Shown here in pieces: positions 1 through 11,126 of a DNA stretch of 64,000 nt. Below the pieces are notes generated by a model, which worked only from the letters and a program-made list of their open reading frames with translations, was not told the DNA's origin and searched no databases. The number at the start of each line of letters is the position of its first letter. The first letter of the stretch is position 1. The translations under genes were made by a program, and so were the position numbers. Source of the DNA: Devosia sp. RR2S18 (GTDB lineage Bacteria; Pseudomonadota; Alphaproteobacteria; Rhizobiales; Devosiaceae); assembly GCF_030177755.1 (NCBI RefSeq), contig NZ_CP126539.1, positions 248,001 to 312,000 on the forward strand, read 5' to 3'.

Positions 1-648
1 GAACATCAAGAACAGCGGCGTTAGGATTGAGGGCGGCATGGTTGGGCCGTCGGCTCGGAACACGCTTGCCGGTTGATGAAGGGTCGACCACCAATCCACC
101 GAGAATTTGATGATGGGGATGTTAACAGCGCCCACAAGGGTAAAAACGGCGACCACGCGTGCCGCCCGGAGCTGGTCGTCGAAGGCGCGCCACAAGGCGA
201 TGATGCCCAAATAAATGAAGAGGAGCACCAGAGTGGAGGTCATGCGACCGTCCCACTCCCAGAACGTCCCCCAGGTCGGGCGACCCCAAAGAGCGCCGGT
301 AAAGAGCGCCAACGCGGTAAAGAGCGCGCCCAGCGGTGCAGCCGACTTCATGGAGACATCGGCCATGGGATGGCGCCAGACCAAGGTGCCGATGGCCGAG
401 ATGGACATCACCACATAGGTGAACTGGCTGAGCCAGGCGTTGGGCACGTGAATATACATGATCCGGACGGTGTGGCCCATCTGGTAGTCCTCGGGCGAAC
501 CGAAAAACGAGAACCACAAACCCACGGCGAAGAGGATGGCGGTCAGCGCCACCAAAGGCCAGAGCAGGGGACGCGTCCAGGCGACGAATTGGCCGGGATG
601 GGCGATCCGGTTCCACCAGCGCTGCTTGGGTGCGGTTTCGATGCTCAT
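1..648 (-). CDS. ccmC: Heme exporter protein CcmC (partial, C-terminus beyond window)
   Basis: Integral membrane component of cytochrome c maturation system I; it handles heme at the periplasmic face and delivers it to CcmE. The frame is open from ATG at 648 to the left edge, giving the first 216 residues. Direct evidence is the tryptophan-rich heme-handling motif WGRPTWGTFWEWD (residues 121-133), a histidine just ahead of it in MYIHVPNAW (H67), and several hydrophobic segments. It follows ccmB after 11 bases on the same strand, the usual ccmA-ccmB-ccmC order. The last helices and any ccmD gene lie outside the window. Confidence 0.95.
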   Translation of the reverse strand, partial: MSIETAPKQRWWNRIAHPGQFVAWTRPLLWPLVALTAILFAVGLWFSFFGSPEDYQMGHTVRIMYIHVPNAWLSQFTYVVMSISAIGTLVWRHPMADVSMKSAAPLGALFTALALFTGALWGRPTWGTFWEWDGRMTSTLVLLFIYLGIIALWRAFDDQLRAARVVAVFTLVGAVNIPIIKFSVDWWSTLHQPASVFRADGPTMPPSILTPLFLMF

Positions 649-659
649 GGAAACTGGCT

Positions 660-1313
660 CTAGTCTTCAGCCGAGCTTATCGCAAGGGCGGCGGCAAAGG
701 GAGACAGCGCGACTGCCATGAGGCTCAATGCCGCAAGAAAGAGCAGTGCCGCACCCGCTTGCGGATTGCCGATAGCGCCGACCCCGAAGATGAGCACCGG
801 GATGGAAAGCGGGGCGATGAGGATGGGCGCGACCAGGCCGCCGCGCCGAATCGCAACGGTCACGGCCGCACCAACGGCCCCAAAGGCTGCCAGTGCGGGG
901 GTCCCCACTAATAGCGAGAGGAAAGTGCGCCAGAAGGTTGGGACATCCATGGCGAGCAGCATCGCCAGGAAGGGAGAGGCGATGATCAGGGGCAGGGCCG
1001 AAACAATCCAATGCGCCATCACTTTTGCGGCAATGGTGGCCGATAGCGGCAGATCGGCCTGCCGCAGCAGGACCAGCGTGCCATCGTCGTGATCGGGGCC
1101 AAAGAGCCGGTCGAGGCCCAGCAGCATGGCCAAAAAGGCCGCGATCCAGACGATGCCTGGCGCCACGGTCGCCAGCAAGACCTGATCGGGGCCAACAGCA
1201 AAGGGCACCAGAGCACCGACGATGACAAAGAAGAGGACCAGCGTCAGTACGTTGCCGCCGCCTCGCAGCGAGAGCTGCAGGTCCCGCCGGAGCACCGCCC
1301 AGAACGCCCTCAT
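660..1313 (-). CDS. ccmB: Heme exporter protein CcmB
   Basis: Membrane subunit of the CcmAB ABC complex, which drives release of holo-CcmE from CcmC during c-type cytochrome assembly. The 217-residue protein has the family length and about six hydrophobic helices, starting with a short basic N-terminus (RAFWAVLRRDLQLSLR) followed by a first helix near residues 22-45. The motif LFGPDHDDGTLVLL follows the second helix, as in CcmB proteins. Its start overlaps the end of ccmA by four bases (ATGA), consistent with translational coupling in one ccmABC transcript. Confidence 0.95.
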   Translation of the reverse strand: MRAFWAVLRRDLQLSLRGGGNVLTLVLFFVIVGALVPFAVGPDQVLLATVAPGIVWIAAFLAMLLGLDRLFGPDHDDGTLVLLRQADLPLSATIAAKVMAHWIVSALPLIIASPFLAMLLAMDVPTFWRTFLSLLVGTPALAAFGAVGAAVTVAIRRGGLVAPILIAPLSIPVLIFGVGAIGNPQAGAALLFLAALSLMAVALSPFAAALAISSAED

Positions 1314-1960
1314 GCTGCAGCCTTGAGGCTGAGGATTTCAAGCTGGCTGGTGGGAGCGAGGTCGATGGGGTCATGGGTGGCGACAATGGCAAGTCCGCCT
1401 CGGGCCAGATGCCCGTCGAGCAAGCGCGCGACCAGGGTGTGGCCCTGGCTGTCGAGCGCAGCGGTGGGTTCATCAAGGAGCCAGACCGGTCGAAGGCTGA
1501 CGAGCAGCCGCGCCAGAGCCAGGCGACGGGACTGTCCCGCAGACAGATGGCCGGCGTCGAGCCGGGCAAGCGAGCCCAGCCCAACTTCCTCTAGGGCTGC
1601 TTGGGGCGAAACGCCGGTTTCGCCATTAAGTTGTGCCCAGAAGGAGAGATTTTCGAGCACGCTCAGCCGTGGCTTGATGGCGTTGCGATGGCCGCAATAG
1701 TGCAGCTGCGGACCTGCGTCGGCATCGGCTCCATCAATGACCATTGCGCCGGCGAGCGGCGGCACCACGCCTGCCAGGGTCAGCAGCAGCGTGGTCTTGC
1801 CGGTGCCGTTTGGCCCGCGCAGCAGAAGGCAAGTGCCCCCGGCGACGGCGAAATCGAGGTTATCGACGAGGGTCAATCCGGCTCGGCCACAGGCAAGCCC
1901 CTGAGCGCGCAGCTCCAGCGGCGGAAAGGCTGGCGGTGGAAAGACTTGCCGATCGGTCAT
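1310..1960 (-). CDS. ccmA: Heme exporter ATP-binding protein CcmA
   Basis: Cytoplasmic ATPase of the CcmAB complex for cytochrome c maturation. The 216-residue protein has a complete ABC core: Walker A GPNGTGKT (residues 49-56), signature LSAGQ (139-143), Walker B VWLLDEP (159-165) and the switch histidine in VATHD (about 196). The short length without extra domains is typical of CcmA. It is the first gene of the minus-strand ccm group and is divergent from acnA; the 165-base space between them should hold both promoters, but I could not identify a convincing -35/-10 pair. Confidence 0.95.
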   Translation of the reverse strand: MTDRQVFPPPAFPPLELRAQGLACGRAGLTLVDNLDFAVAGGTCLLLRGPNGTGKTTLLLTLAGVVPPLAGAMVIDGADADAGPQLHYCGHRNAIKPRLSVLENLSFWAQLNGETGVSPQAALEEVGLGSLARLDAGHLSAGQSRRLALARLLVSLRPVWLLDEPTAALDSQGHTLVARLLDGHLARGGLAIVATHDPIDLAPTSQLEILSLKAAA

Positions 1961-2125
1961 GGCCCCATCTCGTATTGAACGAAAGGCAAGGCTGGCAAGG
2001 CCAAACTCGATTGGCTATAAGCCGTCCAGATTGGAGTCATTCCAGGAAAGGCGACGCTTTTCGAGAAGTTCTCCGGGCTTTCCCCCGTAAGCGTCAGCAC
2101 CATAAGCAAAAGGGCGGGACCAAAC

Positions 2126-4798
<2,673 letters not shown>

Positions 4799-4823
4799 GG
4801 GCACCTCGCTCGATCAAGCTTAG

Positions 4824-4853
4824 AATGGCGGCCCATGAGGGCTGCCATTTTTG
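4824..4853 (+). terminator. Intrinsic terminator after acnA
   Basis: An 11-base stem (4824-4834 with 4839-4849, one G-T wobble) closes an ATGA loop and is followed by a run of T. It lies 26 bases after the acnA stop codon. Confidence 0.85.
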
Positions 4854-4959
4854 TTTGTGCGGTGCTGTGTGACCGAACGTACACCCGTGGCAGCGGATTC
4901 ACTGTCTCACCCCTTTTTGACTAGCGGGGGCCCTCGCGGCGGGCTTACAACTTCGGTCC

Positions 4960-5700
4960 ATGACCCTTCGTCCCCTTCTTGCCGCCTCGCTCGGCCTTGT
5001 TGCGCTTGCCCTATCGTCCTCTTTTGCCGGGGCCGAGCACTATCGCATCCGGCCCAAGGCGGTGGTTGAGCTGTTTACCAGCCAGGGCTGCGCCCAGTGC
5101 CCCCCCGCTGACGCCCTGCTCACGAGCCTCGCCGAGAGCGGGGATGTCGTGGCGCTCGCCTACCATGTCGACTATTGGGACTATGTGGGTTGGGAAGACA
5201 CTTTCGGCGACGGCATGTTCTCGGACCGGCAGCGTGCTTACGCAGAAAGCTGGGGCTCCTCGCGCATCTATACTCCGCAGATGGTGGTCAATGGCGCCAA
5301 GGGCGTTGTAGGCTCAAAGCGTCATGAAGTGCATGGCGCCTTGAGCGGGGTGAGCCTGCCCCTTTCGGTGGAGCTCGAGCGCGACGGCGACATGCTCAAG
5401 GTCAGTGTGCCGGCCGATCCGCAGCTGGGTGACGCAGTGGTGTGGCTGGTTACCTATCGCGACCGTGCCGAAGTGATGATCGACAAGGGCGAGAATGCCG
5501 GCAAGACCATGGCCTATACCCAGGTCGTGACCGGGCGACAGGCGCTGGGCATGTGGGAAGCCGAAACCGGTGCGGATCTCAAGCTGCCGCTCCACGAGGT
5601 GATGGCCGACGAGGCCACGGGGATTGCCGTACTCGTGCAGCAAGAACGCGAAGGTTTGCCCGGACCTATTTTGGGAGCCGCCGCCTACGAGCAGCATTGA
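4960..5700 (+). CDS. DUF1223 family exported thioredoxin-fold-like protein
   Basis: Member of the DUF1223 family; no enzyme function is established. The 246-residue product opens with a hydrophobic signal-like segment (residues 4-24, SSSFAGA before the mature chain), followed by VELFTSQGCAQCPPAD with a CxxC pair at C44 and C47, the family hallmark, which resembles a redox-active thioredoxin-fold site. A second family motif, YHVDYWDYVGWEDTF, lies near residue 70. It stands between acnA and a DUF2794 gene, an arrangement common in Rhizobiales. A role in periplasmic thiol chemistry is inference from the CxxC and signal peptide. Confidence 0.85.
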   Translation: MTLRPLLAASLGLVALALSSSFAGAEHYRIRPKAVVELFTSQGCAQCPPADALLTSLAESGDVVALAYHVDYWDYVGWEDTFGDGMFSDRQRAYAESWGSSRIYTPQMVVNGAKGVVGSKRHEVHGALSGVSLPLSVELERDGDMLKVSVPADPQLGDAVVWLVTYRDRAEVMIDKGENAGKTMAYTQVVTGRQALGMWEAETGADLKLPLHEVMADEATGIAVLVQQEREGLPGPILGAAAYEQH

Positions 5701-5998
5701 TCGCAACCATGCAAAGAAAGCCCGCCCTTGGGGGCAAGGGCGGGACGGTCTGACTGACTGGTCAACTTAGAAAAGGGCGGCTGGTGTCCAAACGTTTCGG
5801 TTGGGGGCTCGGTCTGCCTGGGCACCAGCCACTGGAGGCAACGATCACAAGATCGTGGGCTAATCGGGCGGGCTGAGGGACAAAGTATGACCGAATTGGG
5901 GTATTTCGTTACCTGAGCGTTAAGCGTGCGACCGCTTGCATCGGGGACTGAAAGCCGCAACTATGACACTACGTTGACATCGGAGGGCCACCCCAAAG
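5701..5998. other. 298-base gene-free stretch with hairpins
   Basis: No credible coding frame. It holds a 9-base-stem hairpin just after the DUF1223 gene (5721-5744: CCCGCCCTT paired with AAGGGCGGG), which could end transcription although no T run follows on the plus strand. A long-range inverted repeat follows (5779-5789 with 5820-5830, one mismatch), then a small hairpin (5841-5856: ACGATC, loop ACAA, GATCGT). The rest, up to the GTG of the DUF2794 gene, shows nothing I recognise. Confidence 0.4.
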
Positions 5999-6388
5999 GT
6001 GCAGGGCCGGACATCGAAAGACAACAAAGTTAGCCTTTCCCTGGTGCAGGGTGGGGAGGGATCGCCACCGACTGGTGGCGGCAAGCCGCTCGCCATCGTG
6101 CCCTTTGATCGCAAGGAACTGGCGACGATCCTCTCGGTCTATGGCCGCAAGGTGGGGCAGGGCGAATGGCGCGACTACGCCATGGATTTCCTTAAGGACC
6201 GTGCGCTCTTTTCAATCTATGCGCGCGTTTCTGAGCGGCCGCTCTTTATCATCGAAAAGGCGCCTCGCCTGCGCAACCGGCAGGGGCAGTATTCGGTGAC
6301 CAATCAGCAGGGCCGTATCCTCAAGCGCGGGCATGACCTCGCGCAGGTGCTGCGAGTGCTTGATCCGCAGCTTGCAGTGGTGAGCTAG
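5999..6388 (+). CDS. DUF2794 domain protein
   Basis: Conserved alphaproteobacterial protein of unknown function (DUF2794). The 129 residues include the recognisable block FDRKELATILSVYGR followed by GEWRDYAMDFLKD, and a later VSERPLFIIEK segment. I placed the start at GTG 5999 because the purine-rich stretch CGGAGG lies about 13 bases upstream and no ATG is available; the conserved domain begins near residue 35, so a later start is possible. No signal peptide or membrane segment. It follows acnA and DUF1223, as in related genomes. Confidence 0.75.
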   Translation: MQGRTSKDNKVSLSLVQGGEGSPPTGGGKPLAIVPFDRKELATILSVYGRKVGQGEWRDYAMDFLKDRALFSIYARVSERPLFIIEKAPRLRNRQGQYSVTNQQGRILKRGHDLAQVLRVLDPQLAVVS

Positions 6389-6391
6389 CGC

Positions 6392-6889
6392 CTAGAGCGC
6401 CAGCTGCATGTGGACGATGTCCAGCCAGCGGTCGAATTTGAGACCGAGCTTCTCGTGCCGCCCGATGTGGCGGAAACCGAGTTTTTCGTGCAGGGCAATG
6501 GAGCGGTCCTGCTCCCCGGTGATGACGGCGATCATCTGCTTGAAGCCGAAGGTGCGGGACTGGACGATGAGCTCGGTCAGGAGCGTTCGGCCCAGGCCGG
6601 AGCCAATGGCATCCTCGCGCAAATAGATCGAATCCTCGCAGGTAAAGCGATAGGCGGGCCGGGGCCGGTAAGTCGAGGCATAGGCGTAGCCGATGACCTC
6701 ACCCCCGCGCTCGGCGATGATTACTGGATGCCCCGCATCAAGCATGTGGCCGAACTTTTCGGCGAGATAGGTATGGCCAGGTGCCTCAAGGTCGAAGGTG
6801 GCCGTCGATGTCTCGACATAGTGCCGGTAGATGGCGGTGATCGCGGGGATATCACCCCAGGAAAAGGGGCGCAGGACGAGGTCGGACAC
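6392..6889 (-). CDS. GNAT acetyltransferase, phosphinothricin acetyltransferase-like
   Basis: Acetyl-CoA dependent N-acetyltransferase of the PAT/bar-like branch; the natural substrate is unknown and methionine-derivative or amino-acid detoxification is only a family-level guess. Visible motifs are LRPFSWGDIPAITAIYRHYV at the N-terminus, the acetyl-CoA loop region AIGSGLGRTLL and the C-terminal HEKLGFRHIGRH. The open frame reaches back to 6958, but that would place the terminator hairpin of the upstream gene (6908-6944) inside the coding sequence, so I prefer GTG 6889 (VSDLVLRPF, 165 residues). A TTG four codons earlier is an alternative start. Confidence 0.85.
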   Translation of the reverse strand: MSDLVLRPFSWGDIPAITAIYRHYVETSTATFDLEAPGHTYLAEKFGHMLDAGHPVIIAERGGEVIGYAYASTYRPRPAYRFTCEDSIYLREDAIGSGLGRTLLTELIVQSRTFGFKQMIAVITGEQDRSIALHEKLGFRHIGRHEKLGLKFDRWLDIVHMQLAL

Positions 6890-6907
6890 TTGAGGGCGCA
6901 ACTCGAC

Positions 6908-6944
6908 AAAAGAAAAGGACCGCAGCCTTTCTAAGCTGCGGTCC
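6908..6944 (-). terminator. Intrinsic terminator of the Bax inhibitor-1 family gene
   Basis: Perfect 10-base stem (6917-6926 with 6935-6944) with an 8-base loop; on the minus strand it is followed by TTTTCTTT. It lies 32 bases beyond the stop codon of the gene at 6977-7711. Confidence 0.85.
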
Positions 6945-6976
6945 CGATATTCGTCCAACCAAATTCTTGGTGCTGG

Positions 6977-7711
6977 TTACTCGCGAGTGCCGAACAGGCG
7001 GAGCAGCATCAGGAAGAGGTTGATGAAGTCGAGGTAGAGGCTCAGCGCGCCCATGATGGCGCCCTTGGCCAGCGTGTCGGCACCAAGCGTCTCGGAGTAG
7101 CCTTCCTTGATCTTCTGGGTGTCGTAGGCGGTGAGGCCCACAAAGATCAGCACGCCAACGGCAGAGATCGCAAATTCAAGCATCGAAGACTGCATGAAGA
7201 TGTTGACCACCGAGGCGATGATCAGGCCGATCAGGCCCATGAACAGGAAGCTGCCCATGCCGGTGAGGTCACGCTTGGTGGTGTAGCCGTAAAGGCTCAT
7301 GGCACCGAACGTAGCGGCCGTGATGAAGAACACCTTGGCGATCGAGGCGTCGGTGTAGACCATGAAGATGGAGGACAGCGACAGGCCCATGATGGCCGAG
7401 AACGCCCAGAAGGTGCCTTGCGCGGCAGTCACGGAAAGCTTGTTGATGCCAAAGCTCAGCACCATTACAAAAGCGAGTGGCGCCAGGGCCACAACCCACA
7501 TCAGGGGCGTGGTGTAAAGCAGCGCACCCCAGGCGGTCAGCTCGCCATTGCTCACGGCGGCGGCATTGGAGAAGTAGGCGACGACACCCGTCACTACCAG
7601 TCCGATACCCATATAGTTGTAGACGCGCAGCATATAGCTGCGCAGGCCCTCGTCGATGGCCAAGGCCGAGCCGGCCCGCGCACCGAGGGTCTGACGGTCA
7701 TATTCAGCCAT
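6977..7711 (-). CDS. Bax inhibitor-1 / YccA family membrane protein
   Basis: Seven-helix inner-membrane protein of the BI-1/YccA (TMBIM) superfamily. Family members include a pH-sensitive Ca2+ leak channel and E. coli YccA, a modulator of FtsH; the role here is not determinable. The 244 residues show seven hydrophobic segments separated by short loops and the conserved C-terminal GLTAYDTQKIKEGY, which carries the family aspartates. A cytosolic N-terminus (MAEYDRQTLGARAG) precedes the first helix. It is a single gene with its own terminator and is divergent from thpR. Confidence 0.9.
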   Translation of the reverse strand: MAEYDRQTLGARAGSALAIDEGLRSYMLRVYNYMGIGLVVTGVVAYFSNAAAVSNGELTAWGALLYTTPLMWVVALAPLAFVMVLSFGINKLSVTAAQGTFWAFSAIMGLSLSSIFMVYTDASIAKVFFITAATFGAMSLYGYTTKRDLTGMGSFLFMGLIGLIIASVVNIFMQSSMLEFAISAVGVLIFVGLTAYDTQKIKEGYSETLGADTLAKGAIMGALSLYLDFINLFLMLLRLFGTRE

Positions 7712-7909
7712 TTAATCGGTTTCCTTTCCCAATATGAGAGCGGTCTCTAACCGCCGGTGGGCATTGCTTGCCACTTGCACAACAATATGGATGCCACGCC
7801 CTTGGTTTACAAGTGATCTCGGGGCGCTGCGACGAATGGACTGGCTGCGGCTTAAGGTTGTGTTACGGTCCGGGGCGAATCTGATGCTGACCTGCACGAG
7901 GAGGGCCCC

Positions 7910-8449
7910 ATGCCCCGGCTCTTTACCGGCCTCGAAATCCCGACAGATGTGGGATTTGCGCTTTCTCTCAAGCGCGGTGGCCTCAGCGGCGCCCGCTGGA
8001 TCGACCCCGAGAATTACCATATCACCCTGCGCTTCATCGGTGATGTCGACGGGCAGACCGCCGACGAGGTGGCCGATAGCCTCGATCGGCTCTCCAATTC
8101 GATGCGGTTCGAGGTGCGGCTCACCCATCTAGGGACATTTGGTGGCGATAAGCCGCGGGCGCTTTATGCGGGGGTGGATCCGAGCGAAGCTCTAACCCGG
8201 TTGCAAGCCGCCCAGGAGCGGGTGCTACAACGGGCGGGACTACCCGCCGAGGGGCGCAAATTCGTGCCGCATGTGACACTGGCGCGGCTGCGCGGAGCCG
8301 GCGCCGAAGAGGTGGCGCGCTTTATTGCCGATGCCGGGCGGTTCGAACCGCTGAGCTTTCCGGTGGGCCGGTTCGTGCTCTATTCCAGCAAGGACTCGGT
8401 GGGCGGTGGGCCCTATGTGGTCGAGCAGAGCTACCCCCTGGCCGCCTAA
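7910..8449 (+). CDS. thpR: RNA 2',3'-cyclic phosphodiesterase ThpR
   Basis: 2H phosphoesterase of the LigT/ThpR family; hydrolyses 2',3'-cyclic phosphate ends of RNA to 2'-phosphate. Both signature HxTx motifs are intact: HITL (residues 37-40) and HVTL (121-124). The length of 179 residues and the opening RLFTGLEIP are typical. ATG 7910 follows a strong ribosome binding site (GGAGGG, 4 bases upstream). It is divergent from the Bax inhibitor-like gene. Confidence 0.93.
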   Translation: MPRLFTGLEIPTDVGFALSLKRGGLSGARWIDPENYHITLRFIGDVDGQTADEVADSLDRLSNSMRFEVRLTHLGTFGGDKPRALYAGVDPSEALTRLQAAQERVLQRAGLPAEGRKFVPHVTLARLRGAGAEEVARFIADAGRFEPLSFPVGRFVLYSSKDSVGGGPYVVEQSYPLAA

Positions 8450-8652
8450 AGGTCACTCAAGTGTTAGCGCATTGGTAACGCTGAGCGTAGCTTGAAGCGC
8501 TGGGCGCCAAATTGCCGCCGCCTTTGCCTCGCATTTGAAGTGAATTGGTCCGGTGCAGGGCGGCGCTTGACTTCTTGGTAACCATGTTGGGGCAGAGTCG
8601 CGCGGGCAGCTCTTCCGAGCATGGACCACATAGACGAGAGGAAGAATTGGCG

Positions 8653-9174
8653 ATGACGAAGAAAACCGGTGGCCTTATCCTTGGGCTCGCGGTCGGCGCG
8701 GTCATGGCTCTCGCTCCTGCCGCCCAGGCGCAGCAGGCGACCGAGCTCGGCACTTTCAGTGCCTGGACCGCCTGGCAGGCGACCGATGCCTCGGGCACGA
8801 TCTGCTATGTCTCTGGCACGCCGCAATCGAGCGAGCCGGCCGGGGCCAATCGCGATCCGATCCATTTCATGATCATCCACCGCAAGGGGATGGGCACCAA
8901 GAACGAAGTCCAGACCATTATTGGCTATCCCTTCAACACCACCGACGCCAAGGCCAGTGCGACGATCGACGGGCGCAGCTACCCCATGGTGACCGAGGGT
9001 TCGGCCGCCTGGCTCGCCTCGACAGGTGATGAAGCCGGCTTCGTGCAGGCCTTCAAGGCTGGCAGCCAGCTGGTGGTGCGCGGCACCTCGCAGCGTGGAA
9101 CCAATACAGTGGACACCTATTCCCTGTCGGGTGCCACGGCGGCGGTGAACGCGATCGACGGCGCCTGCGCCTGA
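8653..9174 (+). CDS. IalB-like (invasion-associated locus B) secreted protein, copy 1
   Basis: Secreted or periplasmic protein resembling the IalB family, named for a Bartonella invasion factor but widespread in free-living Rhizobiales; its molecular function is unknown. The start is ATG 8653, with GAGAGGAAG upstream; it opens a clear signal peptide (MTKKTGGLILGLAVGAVMALAPAAQA) giving a mature chain of about 147 residues. The core contains ICYVSGTP, WLASTGDE and a C-terminal DTYSLSGATAAVNAIDGAC. It pairs with a similar gene 98 bases downstream, and both precede rlmN. Confidence 0.8.
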   Translation: MTKKTGGLILGLAVGAVMALAPAAQAQQATELGTFSAWTAWQATDASGTICYVSGTPQSSEPAGANRDPIHFMIIHRKGMGTKNEVQTIIGYPFNTTDAKASATIDGRSYPMVTEGSAAWLASTGDEAGFVQAFKAGSQLVVRGTSQRGTNTVDTYSLSGATAAVNAIDGACA

Positions 9175-9272
9175 TCACCCTTTCGGGTTGCCCCCTAGGG
9201 GCGATCCGCCATAATCGGGCGGCGGGCCGCGAGGCCCACGCCCTTTTTGTTGTTTGTCCAGAGAGGCCCTTC

Positions 9273-9776
9273 ATGACCAAGCCCGTCCTTGCGCTTGCCT
9301 TGCTCGCCACCCTAGTTCTGCCCGCCAGCGCCCAGGCGCAGCAGGTACGGCTCTTGGGAGAGCATCGCGCCTGGTCGAGCTATGCGGCAAATGATGCGGC
9401 GGGCGAAGTGTGCTTTGCGATGGCCGAACCCGAAAGCGTCGAGCCGACGCCGGACGACTACAGCCAGGCCTATGCCTATGTGACCAACCGGCCGGCCGAG
9501 ACTGTCAGCAACGAATTCAACCTCGTGGCTGGCTTTGCTTTCCAGCCCGATAGCCAGGCCACCGTGACGGTGGACGGCCAGACCTTTAATCTCTTCACCC
9601 AGAACGACGCGGCCTGGCTCGACGATGCCAGCCAGTCTGGAGCGCTGGCCAGCGCCATCCGCGCCGGATCTTCCATGGTGATCGAGGGCACGACAGCCGC
9701 CGGCATCAAGGTGACGCAGACCTATTCGCTCTCGGGCGCCACCGCTGCGCAGCAATCGATCGACGCGGAGTGTTGA
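9273..9776 (+). CDS. IalB-like secreted protein, copy 2
   Basis: Diverged tandem paralogue of the preceding gene. Signal peptide MTKPVLALALLATLVLPASAQA, then a mature chain of about 145 residues with the same layout: an early W.....A.D..G..C segment, the AAWLDD block and the nearly identical ending TYSLSGATAAQQSIDAEC. The two cysteines (one early, one at the last position) are in the same places in both copies, suggesting one disulfide. Separate or shared transcription cannot be decided from the sequence. Confidence 0.75.
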   Translation: MTKPVLALALLATLVLPASAQAQQVRLLGEHRAWSSYAANDAAGEVCFAMAEPESVEPTPDDYSQAYAYVTNRPAETVSNEFNLVAGFAFQPDSQATVTVDGQTFNLFTQNDAAWLDDASQSGALASAIRAGSSMVIEGTTAAGIKVTQTYSLSGATAAQQSIDAEC

Positions 9777-9917
9777 GTCGTTCCGCTCGCGCAGACGTGA
9801 CAGAGAAGGGCGAATAGCAGGCCTGCATCCGGCAAACGGACCCATGACTTTGCGCAAAGGGCACCCATATGGTATGGGCTTCGCCACTTCCCGCATTTCC
9901 GGACTCTTGCCACGCCC

Positions 9918-11126
9918 ATGAGCATTGCGCTGAACCTCGACCATTCGACTGCCGTGCGCCCTGCCGCCGCCAGCCGGCCGTCGCTGATCGGTCTTTCCAA
10001 GCCGCAGCTCGCTGCCTCGTTGTTGGACGCGGGAATTGCGACGGAAAAGGAAAGCCGCATGCGGGCGAGTCAGCTGTGGAACTGGCTCTATGTGAACGGC
10101 GTCACCGATTTCGAGCGGATGACCAATGTGGCCAAGCCGGTGCGCCAGAAGCTCGCCGACGCGTTTATTCTCGACCGGCCCGAAATCGTCTCCGAGCAGG
10201 TTTCGAGCGATGGGACCCGCAAATGGCTGTTCCGCTTCCGCGACCCGGCCAATCCGAACTATCCGCCCGTCGAGGTGGAAACCGTCTATATCCCCGAGGC
10301 GGATCGTGGCACGCTCTGCGTGTCGAGTCAGGTCGGCTGTACGCTCACCTGCTCGTTCTGCCATACCGGCACGCAAAAGCTGGTGCGCAATCTCACTGCC
10401 GGCGAGATCCTGGGCCAGGTGCTGATGGCACGCGAGCGCCTGGGCGACTTTCCCGGCGGCCAGCGTCCGGATGACGGCGGACTCGTGCCCGGCGGCGAGA
10501 GCCGCGCCATCACCAATATCGTGATGATGGGCATGGGCGAGCCGCTCTACAATTACGAGAACGTCAAGCAGGCCCTGCTGATCGCTTCGGCCGGTGATGG
10601 CATGAGCCTGTCCAGGCGCCGCATCACGCTTTCGACCTCCGGTGTCGTGCCCTTTATCGAGCCGACCGGGCGCGAGATCGACGTGATGCTCGCCATTTCG
10701 CTCCATGCCACCAATAATGATCTGCGCGACGTGCTGGTGCCGATCAACAAGAAGTGGCCTTTGGAAGAGCTGCTCGAGGCCTGCCGGAACTATCCCGGCC
10801 TCTCCAATGCCCGCCGCATCACCTTCGAATATGTGATGCTCGACGGGATCAATGACAGCGACGCCGAGGCACGCGAACTGGTGCGGCTCTTGGCGGGCAT
10901 TCCCGCCAAGATCAACCTCATTCCGTTCAACCCCTGGCCGGGCTCGAACTATGGCACCTCGCCCTCCTCGCGGATCGAGCGCTTTGCCGACATCGTCAAT
11001 CGCGCGGGCTATGCCAGCCCTGTTCGCACGCCACGCGGCCGCGATATCTTCGCCGCCTGCGGGCAGCTCAAGAGCGAGAGCGAACGGCTGAGCAAGAAAG
11101 ACCGCGAGGCGCTGGCGGTGCTGTGA
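9918..11126 (+). CDS. rlmN: Dual-specificity 23S rRNA/tRNA adenine C2-methyltransferase RlmN
   Basis: Radical SAM enzyme that methylates C2 of A2503 in 23S rRNA and of A37 in some tRNAs. The [4Fe-4S] cluster motif is C141-x3-C145-x2-C148 (CTLTCSFC). The catalytic cysteines of the mechanism match C134 in [10 protein letters not shown] and C381 in [10 protein letters not shown]. The N-terminal substrate-binding region ([13 protein letters not shown]) and the [12 protein letters not shown] motif are present. At 402 residues the protein is full length. Its stop overlaps the GTG of the following HNH gene by four bases. Confidence 0.97.
   Translation: MSIALNLDHSTAVRPAAASRPSLIGLSKPQLAASLLDAGIATEKESRMRASQLWNWLYVNGVTDFERMTNVAKPVRQKLADAFILDRPEIVSEQVSSDGTRKWLFRFRDPANPNYPPVEVETVYIPEADRGTLCVSSQVGCTLTCSFCHTGTQKLVRNLTAGEILGQVLMARERLGDFPGGQRPDDGGLVPGGESRAITNIVMMGMGEPLYNYENVKQALLIASAGDGMSLSRRRITLSTSGVVPFIEPTGREIDVMLAISLHATNNDLRDVLVPINKKWPLEELLEACRNYPGLSNARRITFEYVMLDGINDSDAEARELVRLLAGIPAKINLIPFNPWPGSNYGTSPSSRIERFADIVNRAGYASPVRTPRGRDIFAACGQLKSESERLSKKDREALAVL

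Noticed and set aside
73..663. Plus-strand open frame of 196 codons at the left edge
   Set aside because: It lies opposite ccmC, whose heme-handling motif is unmistakable in the minus strand.
6392..6889. Herbicide-resistance (phosphinothricin) function for the GNAT gene
   Set aside because: PAT-like GNATs of this type are common in soil bacteria and usually act on other small molecules; similarity alone does not support the specific substrate.
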